Counted from the first letter of the stretch, positions 7,215 to 14,017 are shown. The stretch: 14,894 bases of DNA from DASPXK01 sp035637315 (GCA_035637315.1 DASPXK010000233.1:1-14894), one strand, 5' to 3'. Numbers and translations are program-made. The notes: generated by a model from the letters alone, not told the origin.

Positions 7215-8096
7215 TCACGACCTCACCCGTGACAGACCGACGCTCCTGGCGAGGCAGCTGGGAACCCCGAGACCGGCCATGCGAGCGGCGGCCCACTTCG
7301 CTTCTGTCCGCGTAGCGAAGAGGGCGTACAGACTTGGGCCCGCGCCCGTCAACTGCAGAGCTGTGCCGGCAGCCCTGGATAGGCGGCGGCGCAGCGCCTC
7401 GAACCCTGGGTACAGCTGCGCCGCGGGCCGATCGAAGGTGTTCGGAGCATACCCGAGAGCGGGGACCTCGCCCGAGCGGAGGCGATCGGCAAGCGACAGC
7501 GTCCGGCGGCCGTCGGTCATATCTTCCGGCCGCAGCGCGTCGTACAGAGCGCGGGTCTTCTCAGACGATGAGCAGGGTGGGCAGGCGAGCGCTACCCAGA
7601 GCGTCGGCAGACGGGGCAGCGGCTCGAGGCGCTCGCCGCGACCGCGAACCAGGACTGCCCCGCCGACCAGGAACAGCGGCACATCCGAGCCGAGTAACTG
7701 GGCGAGCCCGTGGAGCTGGGCGTGGCGGAGCCCGGAGCGCCAGAGGCGGTTCAGGCCCCGCAAGGCAGCCGCCGCGTCGCTGCTGCCTCCACCCAGCCCG
7801 GCGGAAAGCGGGATCTTCCTCTTGATGTGCAGCGTGGCCCCATCCCGACGGCCGCTCGCCGCCCGCACCAGCTCGGCTGCCCGCTCGGCAAGGTTGCGCT
7901 CGAGTGCGATCTCGAGCGGCGGATCGATCTGGACCCGCACCTCGCTGGCCGGCCTGCACTCGACCACGTCGTGCAGCGAGATCGTCTGGACGACCGAGAC
8001 GATCTCGTGAAATCCGTCCTCGCGTCGGCCGAGCACCTCCAGGGCCAGGTTGATCTTCGCGTAGGCCCGAACTCGGACGGTCTGACCAGGTCCCAC
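7215..8096 (-). CDS. ispE: 4-diphosphocytidyl-2-C-methyl-D-erythritol kinase (IspE)
   Basis: This 293-residue GHMP kinase carries out the ATP-dependent phosphorylation of CDP-methylerythritol in the MEP pathway to IPP and DMAPP. Visible motifs are AYAKINLALEVLGRREDGFH (11-30, Lys14 in the active site), the ATP-binding PLSAGLGGGSSDAAA (96-110), GSDVPLFL (136-143, Asp138 as catalytic base) and TGAGPSLYALF near the C-terminus. Length is normal. The start is GTG at 8096, three nt after the rsmA stop, so translation is probably coupled to rsmA. The rsmA-ispE pairing is a common bacterial arrangement. With uppS downstream in this window, the same region supplies precursors and then the polymerised undecaprenyl carrier for the cell envelope. 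Confidence 0.96.
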   Translation of the reverse strand: MGPGQTVRVRAYAKINLALEVLGRREDGFHEIVSVVQTISLHDVVECRPASEVRVQIDPPLEIALERNLAERAAELVRAASGRRDGATLHIKRKIPLSAGLGGGSSDAAAALRGLNRLWRSGLRHAQLHGLAQLLGSDVPLFLVGGAVLVRGRGERLEPLPRLPTLWVALACPPCSSSEKTRALYDALRPEDMTDGRRTLSLADRLRSGEVPALGYAPNTFDRPAAQLYPGFEALRRRLSRAAGTALQLTGAGPSLYALFATRTEAKWAAARMAGLGVPSCLARSVGLSRVRS

Positions 8097-8099
8097 CGC

Positions 8100-8930
8100 C
8101 TATCCGCCGCCCAGGGCCAGGTTCGCCCGGAAGAGCGCGCTCCATTCCTCCAGCGTCAGCTCCTGGGGCCGGCGACTCGGCCTGATGCCGGCTCGCGCGA
8201 GCACTGCGATCGCCTCCGGCTTTGGGATACCCAGACCCTGGGCCAGCGAGTTGGCAAGCTGCTTGCGGGGCTGGGCAAAGCCGGCCTGGACGAGCTTCTC
8301 GAAAGCCGCCCGCTCGGCCGTCGGCAAAAGCGGATCGAGCAGCAGGTCTAGCCGAACGACTGCCGACTCGACCTTCGGGCGCGGAAAGAAGGCCTCGCGA
8401 GGAACGAGTCGAACGATCCGCACAGCAGCCATGGACTGGACGGCCACTCCCAGGTGGGACAGCTGGCCGGGCCGGGCGGCGATTCGCTCGGCTACCTCTC
8501 GCTGGATCATCACCACCAGGCAACTTGGCGGGCTGGGGTGTGACAGGTACCGAAGCAGGACCGGGGATGTGATGTGGTAGGGCAGGTTCGCTACGAGCTT
8601 GTAGCCGGGTCCGAGGTGTTGAGCTGGCTCGAATTGGAGCGCATCGCCCTGGATCACGTGAACGTTCTGAGGCACCCGGCTGGGCAGGGCGTCAGCGAGG
8701 TCGGGATCCAGCTCCACCGCCACCACACGTCTGGCGCGCTGGGCGAGCGCACAGGTAAGGACTCCCAGGCCGGGGCCGATCTCGAGCACCTCGTCCCTCT
8801 CGGCCAGATCGGCTGCCCGAGCGATCCGGTGGCTCAGGCGCGAGTCGACCAGAAACGACTGCGAAAGACGCTTGCGGGGACGCAGGCCAAGCTGTCTGAG
8901 CAGCGCGGCTGGAGACGAGCCTGAGCTCAT
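8100..8930 (-). CDS. rsmA: 16S rRNA (adenine1518-N6/adenine1519-N6)-dimethyltransferase
   Basis: This 276-residue KsgA/RsmA methyltransferase uses SAM to dimethylate two adjacent adenines in the 3' terminal helix of 16S rRNA during 30S assembly. Visible motifs are RLSQSFLVD (21-29, where the family usually has G-Q-N/H-F), EIGPGLG (50-56), AVELD (71-75), GDAL (95-98) and NLPYHITSP (115-123, the catalytic N-L-P-Y motif). FFPRPKVESAVVRL lies further on. The ATG at 8930 gives the usual length and N-terminus. A longer frame to a GTG at 8999 would start inside the SRP RNA gene and read through a hairpin, so it is rejected. There is no clear Shine-Dalgarno sequence. The 7 nt before the ATG are preceded directly by a 13-bp hairpin. 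It probably shares a transcript with ispE downstream. Confidence 0.95.
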   Translation of the reverse strand: MSSGSSPAALLRQLGLRPRKRLSQSFLVDSRLSHRIARAADLAERDEVLEIGPGLGVLTCALAQRARRVVAVELDPDLADALPSRVPQNVHVIQGDALQFEPAQHLGPGYKLVANLPYHITSPVLLRYLSHPSPPSCLVVMIQREVAERIAARPGQLSHLGVAVQSMAAVRIVRLVPREAFFPRPKVESAVVRLDLLLDPLLPTAERAAFEKLVQAGFAQPRKQLANSLAQGLGIPKPEAIAVLARAGIRPSRRPQELTLEEWSALFRANLALGGG

Positions 8931-8937
8931 CGAGAGC

Positions 8938-8966
8938 GGGCGAGGCGCCCGACGGGCGCCTCGCCC
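8938..8966 (-). terminator. 13-bp GC hairpin between SRP RNA and rsmA start
   Basis: GGGCGAGGCGCCC (8938-8950) and GGGCGCCTCGCCC (8954-8966) form a perfect 13-bp stem with a 3-nt loop. On the minus strand it comes about 20 nt after the SRP RNA 3' end and ends 7 nt before the rsmA ATG. It lacks a U-tract. It may terminate most SRP RNA transcription, act as a processing block, or restrict ribosome access to rsmA. The position fits all three. Confidence 0.55.
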
Positions 8967-8986
8967 ATCTGACTGCAGAGGGGTTG

Positions 8987-9255
8987 GTCGTGCACCCACC
9001 GTCGACCTTCCGCCCCCCGCGACCCTACGCTAGCTTGCTCCGGGCCGGTTGCCCTGCGGCACCCAGCGAGCACCGTTTACCGTTGCTTCGTTCCCGACCT
9101 GGCGGGGTTCACGAGTCGCTGCCGCGCAGGACCAGCCCATCAACACCGCTCGGCGTCGGCCTGCCCGGACGACGTACGAGCCTCGGGTGGGGATTCAGCC
9201 CGGCTGGAGCGGGTTGCCGGTTACAGGGCACCGCTAGTTCCCCACCTAGCACGAC
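8987..9255 (-). ncRNA. ffs: Signal recognition particle RNA, large (Alu-domain-containing) bacterial type
   Basis: This is the RNA scaffold of the signal recognition particle, which binds Ffh and targets nascent membrane proteins. Read on the minus strand, the S-domain apex is CCAGGTCGGGAACGAAGCA (9083-9101), with a GGAA tetraloop closed by G-C and the conserved AGG/AGCA internal loop bound by Ffh. Helices flank it: GGGCUGGU with ACCGGCCC, and CCUGCG-CGGCA-GCGA with UCGCUG..UGCCGCAGG. Beyond it lies a 5' Alu-like domain. GGUGGGG pairs with CCCCACC, AGCGG pairs with CCGCU, and it includes GGUGCCCUGUAACC, GAAUCCCC and GGUGUUGAUGGG, as in the Bacillus scRNA. The termini GTCGTGC (9255-9249) and GCACGAC (8993-8987) pair, fixing a length of about 269 nt. 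The predicted promoter start coincides with the 5' end. Confidence 0.93.
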
Positions 9256-9262
9256 CACTACA

Positions 9263-9291
9263 AGTGTATCCGCTCGACGTTGCGCGTTCAA
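9263..9291 (-). promoter_or_regulatory. Sigma70-type promoter of the SRP RNA gene
   Basis: On the minus strand TTGAAC (9286-9291) and TACACT (9263-9268) are separated by 17 bp. The expected start, about 7 nt downstream, falls at 9255-9256, exactly where the terminal helix of the SRP RNA begins. Two independent lines of evidence (promoter geometry and RNA folding) therefore agree. It lies about 40 nt downstream of the stop of the preceding frameshifted gene, with no obvious terminator between. Confidence 0.75.
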
Positions 9292-9329
9292 CGTTCCGCG
9301 AGCTTCGACATCGGGCGGAATCTCGTCGG

Positions 9330-10618
9330 CTACCGGGAGGTTGAACGCGGCGTTGTGGGCTCGTAGAGCTTCGTGGGGTCCGGCGGAGCCGTAAGTTGGT
9401 TCACGAGCTCTGGCAGGCTGACCTTCTCCAGCCGCGGGCCGGGAATGTCCTTGCGCCTGACCACCACCCGGTAGCCGAAAGCCCCGTTCGCCGCCGCCGC
9501 CCGTGCTCGCACCTCGAAGCCTGTCACCGCCAGATTCGCAACGTACAGCCCGCCGGAGTCTCCGTACTCGGTCAGGAAGACGTGATAATCGTGCTGTGCA
9601 CGACCGCCGCGAAGTCGGCGTCCAGCCGCACGTCGGCCCGCCCGTTCGCCAGGCGGCCCTTCCCGAAATCTTCGAACCAGGGCTCTGGGCTTTCCTGGCA
9701 ATACAGCCGCCTGTGCGAGCCGTCCGGATGCGGCACGGCAGCACTCTTGGGCCCGTTGACGGCCGTGAAGGGCCCGTTGACGAGCACAGAGCCGACAAAC
9801 CCGCCCGCATAGCCCCCGGGGACGGTCGACGCTCCGTAAATCCCATATCCCCCGGCCGTCAGCGTGAAGCCAGCGCAGCCGGCCGCGGTCCCCCCACCCA
9901 CTCCAACCACGCCGTTGCTACCTCGAGACTCGCCTAGCACGCCGTAGCTGCCCGTCGAGACGCCGTGTACTCCAGATCCAGAAGACGACGAGCCGAGCAC
10001 TCCATCGCCACTGGTCCCCAATCCCCGAATCCCAATCCCGCCGTTCGGCGCGCTGCCGGCCACACCCACCGGGCCCGGTGGCGCAGCCACGCCCGGAGGA
10101 TTGGAGCTGGTGGCGACGCCGAACACCCCAACGCTGCTGAACGCCTCGCCCCGAACGCCCGAGGCGGCGTTGGAGAAGCCGTGGACGCCATCGCCTGCGT
10201 CCGAGAAGCCGTCGAGGCCAGGACTGGCGTTCCCGGCCGCCGCGCTCCCTCCTACTCCGATGCCGCTGGTGGAGAACCCCGTGATTCCGTGGCCCGAGCC
10301 AAGGTTTACGACCTGCAACGCTGTCGCAGGCGTGGCGATCAGGGGCTTGGTGACCAGTGTTGTACCGGCCGTCAGACTCGTCGTGCCGAGGCTGTTGCCC
10401 GCGTCTCCGCCATCGTTGATGACGCCTAGATGCATGACGGTTGTGGCGTCATATGCCGCCGACGTGTTGTGCCCCGCTTCGGCCCGCCCAGGTCCCAGGA
10501 GCTTCGCCAGGCCCGCCGCCGCCACGGCCGCAGCTCCGGCCAGCAGCCCGCGCCGCTTCAGGCACCCTCCGTTATCGTCCGCCGATGACCCTGCGTTGTC
10601 CCCTCCTGGCTCAGCCAT
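9330..10618 (-). pseudogene. Secreted Gly-rich repeat protein with Tat-like signal, split by a one-base frameshift
   Basis: The ATG at 10618 follows AAGGAGG (10628-10634) by 9 nt. Residues 20-48 form a Tat-like signal: LKRRGLLAGAA, a hydrophobic core, and a likely cleavage after AEA (46-48). Residues about 108-240 are imperfect Gly-rich repeats (GVHGF, GVLGSS, GVLGES, GVVGV) that suggest an extended beta-solenoid or coil-like surface domain. A conserved C-terminal module follows (CQESPEPWFEDFG at 307-319, then LDADFAAVVHS). At about 9592 the frame is lost and ends quickly (348 aa). The next frame continues without a gap as DYHVFLTEYGDSGGLYV to a stop at 9330. One extra base would restore HSDDYHVFL and a protein of about 429 aa. 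This is either a real recent inactivation, programmed frameshifting, or a sequencing error. I recall similar proteins from Chloroflexota-like genomes, of unknown function. Confidence 0.75.
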
Positions 10619-10670
10619 GCCCCTCCCCCTCCTTCGCCGGATGCTCAACTCGCCGGCGCCTGTTCTCACG

Positions 10671-10699
10671 AGGGTATCCGCGCGACGTACAAGCGTCAA
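10671..10699 (-). promoter_or_regulatory. Candidate promoter for the Gly-rich secreted protein gene
   Basis: On the minus strand TTGACG (10694-10699, five of six consensus bases) is 17 bp from TACCCT (10671-10676). The predicted start near 10664 leaves a leader of about 45 nt before the ATG at 10618. The -10 and adjoining spacer closely match the SRP RNA promoter (GCGGATAC.CT). Confidence 0.5.
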
Positions 10700-10759
10700 G
10701 GACACCTTGTCGCTCGGGCAGCCACGCCGAGCGACGGCCGAACGAAGCTGAAAAGCCGT

Positions 10760-10789
10760 TTGTGGGGCCAGTTTGGAGGGTGGTATACT
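10760..10789 (+). promoter_or_regulatory. Extended -10 promoter for the rpsB operon
   Basis: TATACT (10784-10789) is preceded by TGG (10781-10783), an extended -10 TGn motif. TTGTGG (10760-10765) at 18 bp spacing can serve as a weak -35. The predicted start is near 10796. It is the only good promoter seen ahead of the whole rpsB-cdsA gene run and is divergent from the Gly-rich protein gene. Confidence 0.6.
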
Positions 10790-10795
10790 CAGCGA

Positions 10796-10983
10796 TTGTT
10801 GCCTATCAGGTAGCCTGCACGCGGCCGGACCGATCGCCCGTGCCCTTGAGGGAGGGGCAGCCGTTGAGCGCCACAGAAACGAGTGCCTTGCACGAAACAG
10901 GTGCACCTCGCGGAACGAGTGCGCTGCGCGGGGTCCCCGACGGCTCGAAGGTCGCAGAAGACCAAAACGGAGGAGTCCGCTCT
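10796..10983 (+). other. Long rpsB leader with an 18-nt repeated motif
   Basis: About 188 nt separate the predicted transcript start from the chosen rpsB GTG. The leader contains two copies of an imperfect 18-mer, GAAACGAGTGCCTTGCAC (10876-10893) and GGAACGAGTGCGCTGCGC (10912-10929), 36 nt apart. It also has small hairpins, CAGG-TAG-CCTG (10807-10817) and TGCCC...GGGCA (10841-10859). Ribosomal protein S2 often regulates its own mRNA through the leader, but no known leader motif is recognised here. An in-frame TTG at 10864, preceded by GGGAGGGG, could alternatively start a 40-residue longer S2. Confidence 0.4.
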
Positions 10984-12048
10984 GTGTCAGGCCCCGTCCA
11001 AATGAAGACGCTGCTGGAAGCGGGTGTTCACTTCGGACACCAGACCCGTCGCTGGAATCCGAAGATGAAGCCCTTTATTTTTACCGAACGCAACGGTATC
11101 CACATCATCGATCTCCAGCAGACGGTTCGCCGCCTCGAGGACGCGGTGACCTACGTGCGCGATCTCGTGGCCGGCGGCGGAACGGTTCTCTTCGTGGGAA
11201 CCAAGAAACAGGCCCAGGAGACGATCGAGGAAGAGGCCAAGCGCTGCGGGATGCCGTTTATCAATCGGCGCTGGATGGGTGGCACGCTCACCAACTTCCA
11301 GACGATCCTGACTCGGATCAGGCGCCTCGAGGAGCTGGAGGAGCGGCGTGAGCAGGGCGAGTTCGAGCGGCTCCCAAAGAAGGAAGCGATCAAGCTGACC
11401 GACGAGCTCGAACGGCTCGAGCGGCTGCTGGGCGGGATGCGCAAGCAACATCGCCCACCCCAGGCGGTGTTCATAGTCGACCCGCACCGCGAGCAGATCG
11501 CGGTGGCGGAGGCCAGGCGCACCGAGATCGCCGTCGTCGCGATGGTCGATACCAACTGCAATCCTGATCTAATCGACTACCCGATACCGGCCAACGACGA
11601 TGCGATCCGCGCCATTCGACTTTTGAGCGCCAAGGTCGCCGACGCGGCCCTGGAGGGCACGCAGCAGCGTGAAGCGCAGGCAGTCGACCGCGAGGAAGGT
11701 CTGCCGATCAGCGAGGCCGACGAGTATGAAGGCAAGCCGATTAGTGGGATGGTCTTCACACCAGACGACTTTGCGCCCGGCGAGTCGGCCGAAGTGGAGC
11801 CGGATCCGAGATGGGCAGCTAGGACCGCCGCCCCGGCTGCAAGCGTCACCCCGGCCACCGATCCGGACCTCGCCGAGCCGGTCGTGCCGGCAGCGGTCGA
11901 TAGCGAGCCCGAAGCGAGCGCGCCGGTAGGGGAACCCGTTTCGGAGCAGGCGGTCTCACGCTCGGAGGCCGACGTTGAGCAGGCGCTGGCCCAGGCCCCG
12001 AAAAGGCGTCGAGCGGCCAAGGCCGAAGAGCCGGCCGCCTCGCCGTAG
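10984..12048 (+). CDS. rpsB: 30S ribosomal protein S2 with long C-terminal extension
   Basis: This is ribosomal protein S2, a small-subunit protein needed for S1 binding and translation initiation. The core (about 1-230) is textbook: MKTLLEAGVHFGHQTRRWNP, FVGTKKQAQETIEEEA, RWMGGTLTNFQTI, and the C-terminal region with VDTNCNPDLIDYPIPANDDA (188-207). The GTG at 10984 is chosen because GGAGGAG (10969-10975) ends 8 nt before it. An ATG at 11002 would also leave a complete core. The protein is 354 residues against about 240-260 in most bacteria. Residues from about 231 form an acidic then Ala/Pro/Glu-rich low-complexity tail, with EYEGKPISGMVFTPDDF early in it and KRRRAAK near the end. First gene of the translation/envelope operon. 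Confidence 0.97.
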   Translation: MSGPVQMKTLLEAGVHFGHQTRRWNPKMKPFIFTERNGIHIIDLQQTVRRLEDAVTYVRDLVAGGGTVLFVGTKKQAQETIEEEAKRCGMPFINRRWMGGTLTNFQTILTRIRRLEELEERREQGEFERLPKKEAIKLTDELERLERLLGGMRKQHRPPQAVFIVDPHREQIAVAEARRTEIAVVAMVDTNCNPDLIDYPIPANDDAIRAIRLLSAKVADAALEGTQQREAQAVDREEGLPISEADEYEGKPISGMVFTPDDFAPGESAEVEPDPRWAARTAAPAASVTPATDPDLAEPVVPAAVDSEPEASAPVGEPVSEQAVSRSEADVEQALAQAPKRRRAAKAEEPAASP

Positions 12049-12070
12049 CGCCAACCATTCAGTCAAGTCA

Positions 12071-12096
12071 GTCGGCCGGCCGACACTCCGGCCGAC
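12071..12096. other. Intercistronic hairpin between rpsB and tsf
   Basis: GTCGGCCGG (12071-12079) pairs perfectly with CCGGCCGAC (12088-12096) around an 8-nt loop. The left part also forms a 14-nt palindrome, GTCGGCCGGCCGAC. There is no U-tract. A partial terminator/attenuator or an RNA-stability element that sets the S2:EF-Ts ratio is plausible. The rest of the 139-nt gap shows a Shine-Dalgarno-like AGAGGAGG (12142-12149) and nothing else recognisable. Confidence 0.45.
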
Positions 12097-12187
12097 CAGA
12101 ACACTGCAGCTCTGCGCCACGAGTGACTGGGCGCGGCGATTAGAGGAGGCGCGGCGGGCTCTTGTGGGCGCCGTCGGCGAACAGGGC

Positions 12188-12688
12188 GTGGCGGTAGAGA
12201 CGACCAAGATCAAACAGCTTCGAGACGAGACCGGCGCCCCGGTAATGGACTGCAAGCGGGCGCTCGAGGAAGCGAACGGAGACCTCGTCGTTGCGAAGGA
12301 GAAGCTGCGCGACCGTGGCGCCGCGATCGCCGAGAAGAAGGCCGGGCGCGTAGCCGCGCAGGGGATGATCGACTCGTACATCCATGGGGGCGGCCGAATC
12401 GGTGTGCTCGTCGAGGTGAACTGCGAGACGGACTTCGTGGCGCGCAACGACGACTTCCGCCGACTGGTCCACGACATCGCGATGCAGATCGCCGCCACCA
12501 ACCCGCGCTGGATCGGCAACGAGGAGGACGCTCCTTCCGAGTACCCCGAGGGTGAGCTGCCGCTACTGCAACAGCCGTTCATCCGCGACGAGCACCGCAC
12601 GGTCCAGAGTCTGGTCCACGAGGCGATCGGCAAGCTGGGCGAAAATCTCGTCGTGCGACGATTCTCGCGCTACGAGCTTGGGTCATGA
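12188..12688 (+). CDS. tsf: Elongation factor Ts (short form)
   Basis: EF-Ts is the nucleotide-exchange factor that releases GDP from EF-Tu. The N-terminal UBA-like domain reads TTKIKQLRDETGAPVMDCKR (5-24), and the core has the EF-Tu-contacting CETDFVARND (79-88) and HDIAMQIAATNP. The protein is 166 residues and ends soon after HEAIGKLGENLVVRRF. It lacks the second core repeat and C-terminal module of the 280-residue E. coli form, as in the compact Thermus-type protein. The GTG at 12188 is chosen because it gives the family's normal N-terminus. An in-frame GTG at 12164 sits 14 nt after AGAGGAGG and would add eight residues. The start is therefore uncertain by those two choices. It lies between rpsB and pyrH on the same strand. 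Confidence 0.94.
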   Translation: MAVETTKIKQLRDETGAPVMDCKRALEEANGDLVVAKEKLRDRGAAIAEKKAGRVAAQGMIDSYIHGGGRIGVLVEVNCETDFVARNDDFRRLVHDIAMQIAATNPRWIGNEEDAPSEYPEGELPLLQQPFIRDEHRTVQSLVHEAIGKLGENLVVRRFSRYELGS

Positions 12689-12698
12689 GTGGGGCCGG

Positions 12699-13457
12699 AT
12701 GAGCGTCGTGTCCTCAGCCGAGCCAGCCAAGACAGGCCTCATCAGGCCTCGCTACCGGCGGCTGATCTTGAAGCTAAGCGGCGAGTCCATGCAAGGCGAC
12801 GCCCCGTATGGGATCGACCATGACGGGTTGGACTTCATGGCCGAGCAAGTGGCCAGCATCACCGAGCTTGGGGCACAGGTCTGCATCGTGATCGGCGGCG
12901 GCAACATCTGGCGGGGTGAGGCAGCCAGCAGCCGCGGGATCGACCGCGCCACGGCTGACTATGCTGGCATGCTCGCCACGGTCATCAACGCGCTGGCCCT
13001 TCAGTCCGCACTCGAGCGCCACGGCCTGGACACCCGAGTCCAGACCGCGATCACCATGGCCGAGGTCGCCGAGCCATACATTCGACGCCGAGCCATTCGT
13101 CATCTAGAGAAAGGCCGTGTCGTCATTTTCGCGGCCGGCACCGGCAATCCGTATTTTACAGCCGACACCGCGGCTGCCCTGCGTGCGCTCGAGATCGGCG
13201 CGGACGTGCTCTTGATGGCCAAGAACCGCGTCGACGGGGTGTACGACTCGGACCCGAGGACCAATCCGGACGCCCAGAAGTTCGGCCGTCTGGGCTATAT
13301 GGAAGCGCTGGAACGCGGCCTCAAAGTGATGGACACCACCGCCCTGTCGCTGTGCATGGACAACAAGCTTCCGATCATCGTCTTTGACCTGCGAAATCGC
13401 TCCAACCTCAAGCGGATCGTGAGCGGCGACGTGGACGTGGGGACCCTGATCTCATGA
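12699..13457 (+). CDS. pyrH: Uridylate kinase (UMP kinase)
   Basis: This is bacterial-type UMP kinase of the amino-acid-kinase fold, which makes UDP from UMP and ATP for pyrimidine nucleotide supply. It is normally a hexamer regulated by GTP and UTP. In 252 residues it shows LILKLSGESMQG (22-33, Lys25), GGGNIWRG (66-73), DYAGMLATVINALALQ (87-102), AAGTGNPYFTADTAA (145-159, the UMP/ATP site) and AKNRVDGVYDSDP (174-186). The C-terminus is the standard NLKRIVSGDVDVGT. The start at 12699 lies 10 nt after the tsf stop with GTGGGG ahead as a weak ribosome site. The extra 17 residues before the core are low complexity. It overlaps frr by an ATGA, as expected for a coupled operon. Confidence 0.97.
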   Translation: MSVVSSAEPAKTGLIRPRYRRLILKLSGESMQGDAPYGIDHDGLDFMAEQVASITELGAQVCIVIGGGNIWRGEAASSRGIDRATADYAGMLATVINALALQSALERHGLDTRVQTAITMAEVAEPYIRRRAIRHLEKGRVVIFAAGTGNPYFTADTAAALRALEIGADVLLMAKNRVDGVYDSDPRTNPDAQKFGRLGYMEALERGLKVMDTTALSLCMDNKLPIIVFDLRNRSNLKRIVSGDVDVGTLIS

Positions 13458-14017
13458 GCGAAGTCGACTCCGTCCTGGGCGAGGGCGAGCGCAAAATGTC
13501 GCGAGCGGTCGAGATCCTCGGACAGGACCTCGGCACTATCCGAACCGGGCGCGCTTCACCGTCCCTGCTGGACAAGGTGCAGGTCGAGGCCTGGGGATCG
13601 ATGCAGCCAGTCAACGCGCTCGCCACCATCACAGTGCCTGAGCCAAGGCTGCTGGTCATCCAACCCTGGGACAAGAGCCTGATTGGAGCGATCGAGCGGG
13701 CGATCCAGAAGTCGGACCTTGGCCTGAACCCAAACAACGATGGGACAGTCATCCGCCTAGCGCTGCCTCAGTTGACCGAGCAGCGTCGCCAGGAGCTGGC
13801 CAAGCAGGTCCGCCGACGAGCCGAGGAGGCCAAGGTCGCGGTCCGCAACTGTCGCCGCGACGCCGACGCCGAGCTGAAGAGGCTGGAGCGAGACGGCAAG
13901 CTTTCCCAGGACGACCTGCGTAGAGCTATGGAGCGGGTTCAGAAGCTGACCGACTCTGCGGTCAAGCAGGTCGACGAGGTGGCGGACCGCAAGGAGAAGG
14001 AGGTCAAGGAAGTTTGA
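13454..14017 (+). CDS. frr: Ribosome recycling factor
   Basis: Ribosome recycling factor works with EF-G to split post-termination ribosomes. At 187 residues it matches the usual 185. Visible are the long-helix motif LGTIRTGRASPSLLD (26-40), ITVPEPRLLVIQPWDKSLI (59-77), KSDLGLNPNNDGTVIRLALP (86-105, beta domain) and LTEQRRQELAKQVRRRAEEA (107-126) followed by the charged third helix. The ATG overlaps the pyrH stop (ATGA at 13454-13457). Its TGA (14015-14017) overlaps the uppS ATG by one base. Confidence 0.98.
   Translation: MSEVDSVLGEGERKMSRAVEILGQDLGTIRTGRASPSLLDKVQVEAWGSMQPVNALATITVPEPRLLVIQPWDKSLIGAIERAIQKSDLGLNPNNDGTVIRLALPQLTEQRRQELAKQVRRRAEEAKVAVRNCRRDADAELKRLERDGKLSQDDLRRAMERVQKLTDSAVKQVDEVADRKEKEVKEV

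Noticed and set aside
8931..8999. A longer RsmA starting at GTG 8999.
   Set aside because: This start would lie inside the SRP RNA gene and translate through the hairpin. The extra residues are unlike the family.
9042..9138. A stand-alone small (4.5S-type) SRP RNA of about 97 nt.
   Set aside because: The S-domain hairpin closes here, but conserved Alu-type sequence, a terminal helix and a promoter extend the gene to about 8987-9255.
9109..9846. A minus-strand reading frame of 245 codons.
   Set aside because: It overlaps the SRP RNA and the wrong frame of the Gly-rich gene, its protein is Arg/Gly/Pro-rich with no family features, and other evidence explains the DNA.
10258..10618. A CRISPR array or phage tail fibre locus suggested by the Gly-rich repeats.
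   Set aside because: The repeats are protein-level and degenerate at DNA level, and no cas or phage structural gene is nearby.
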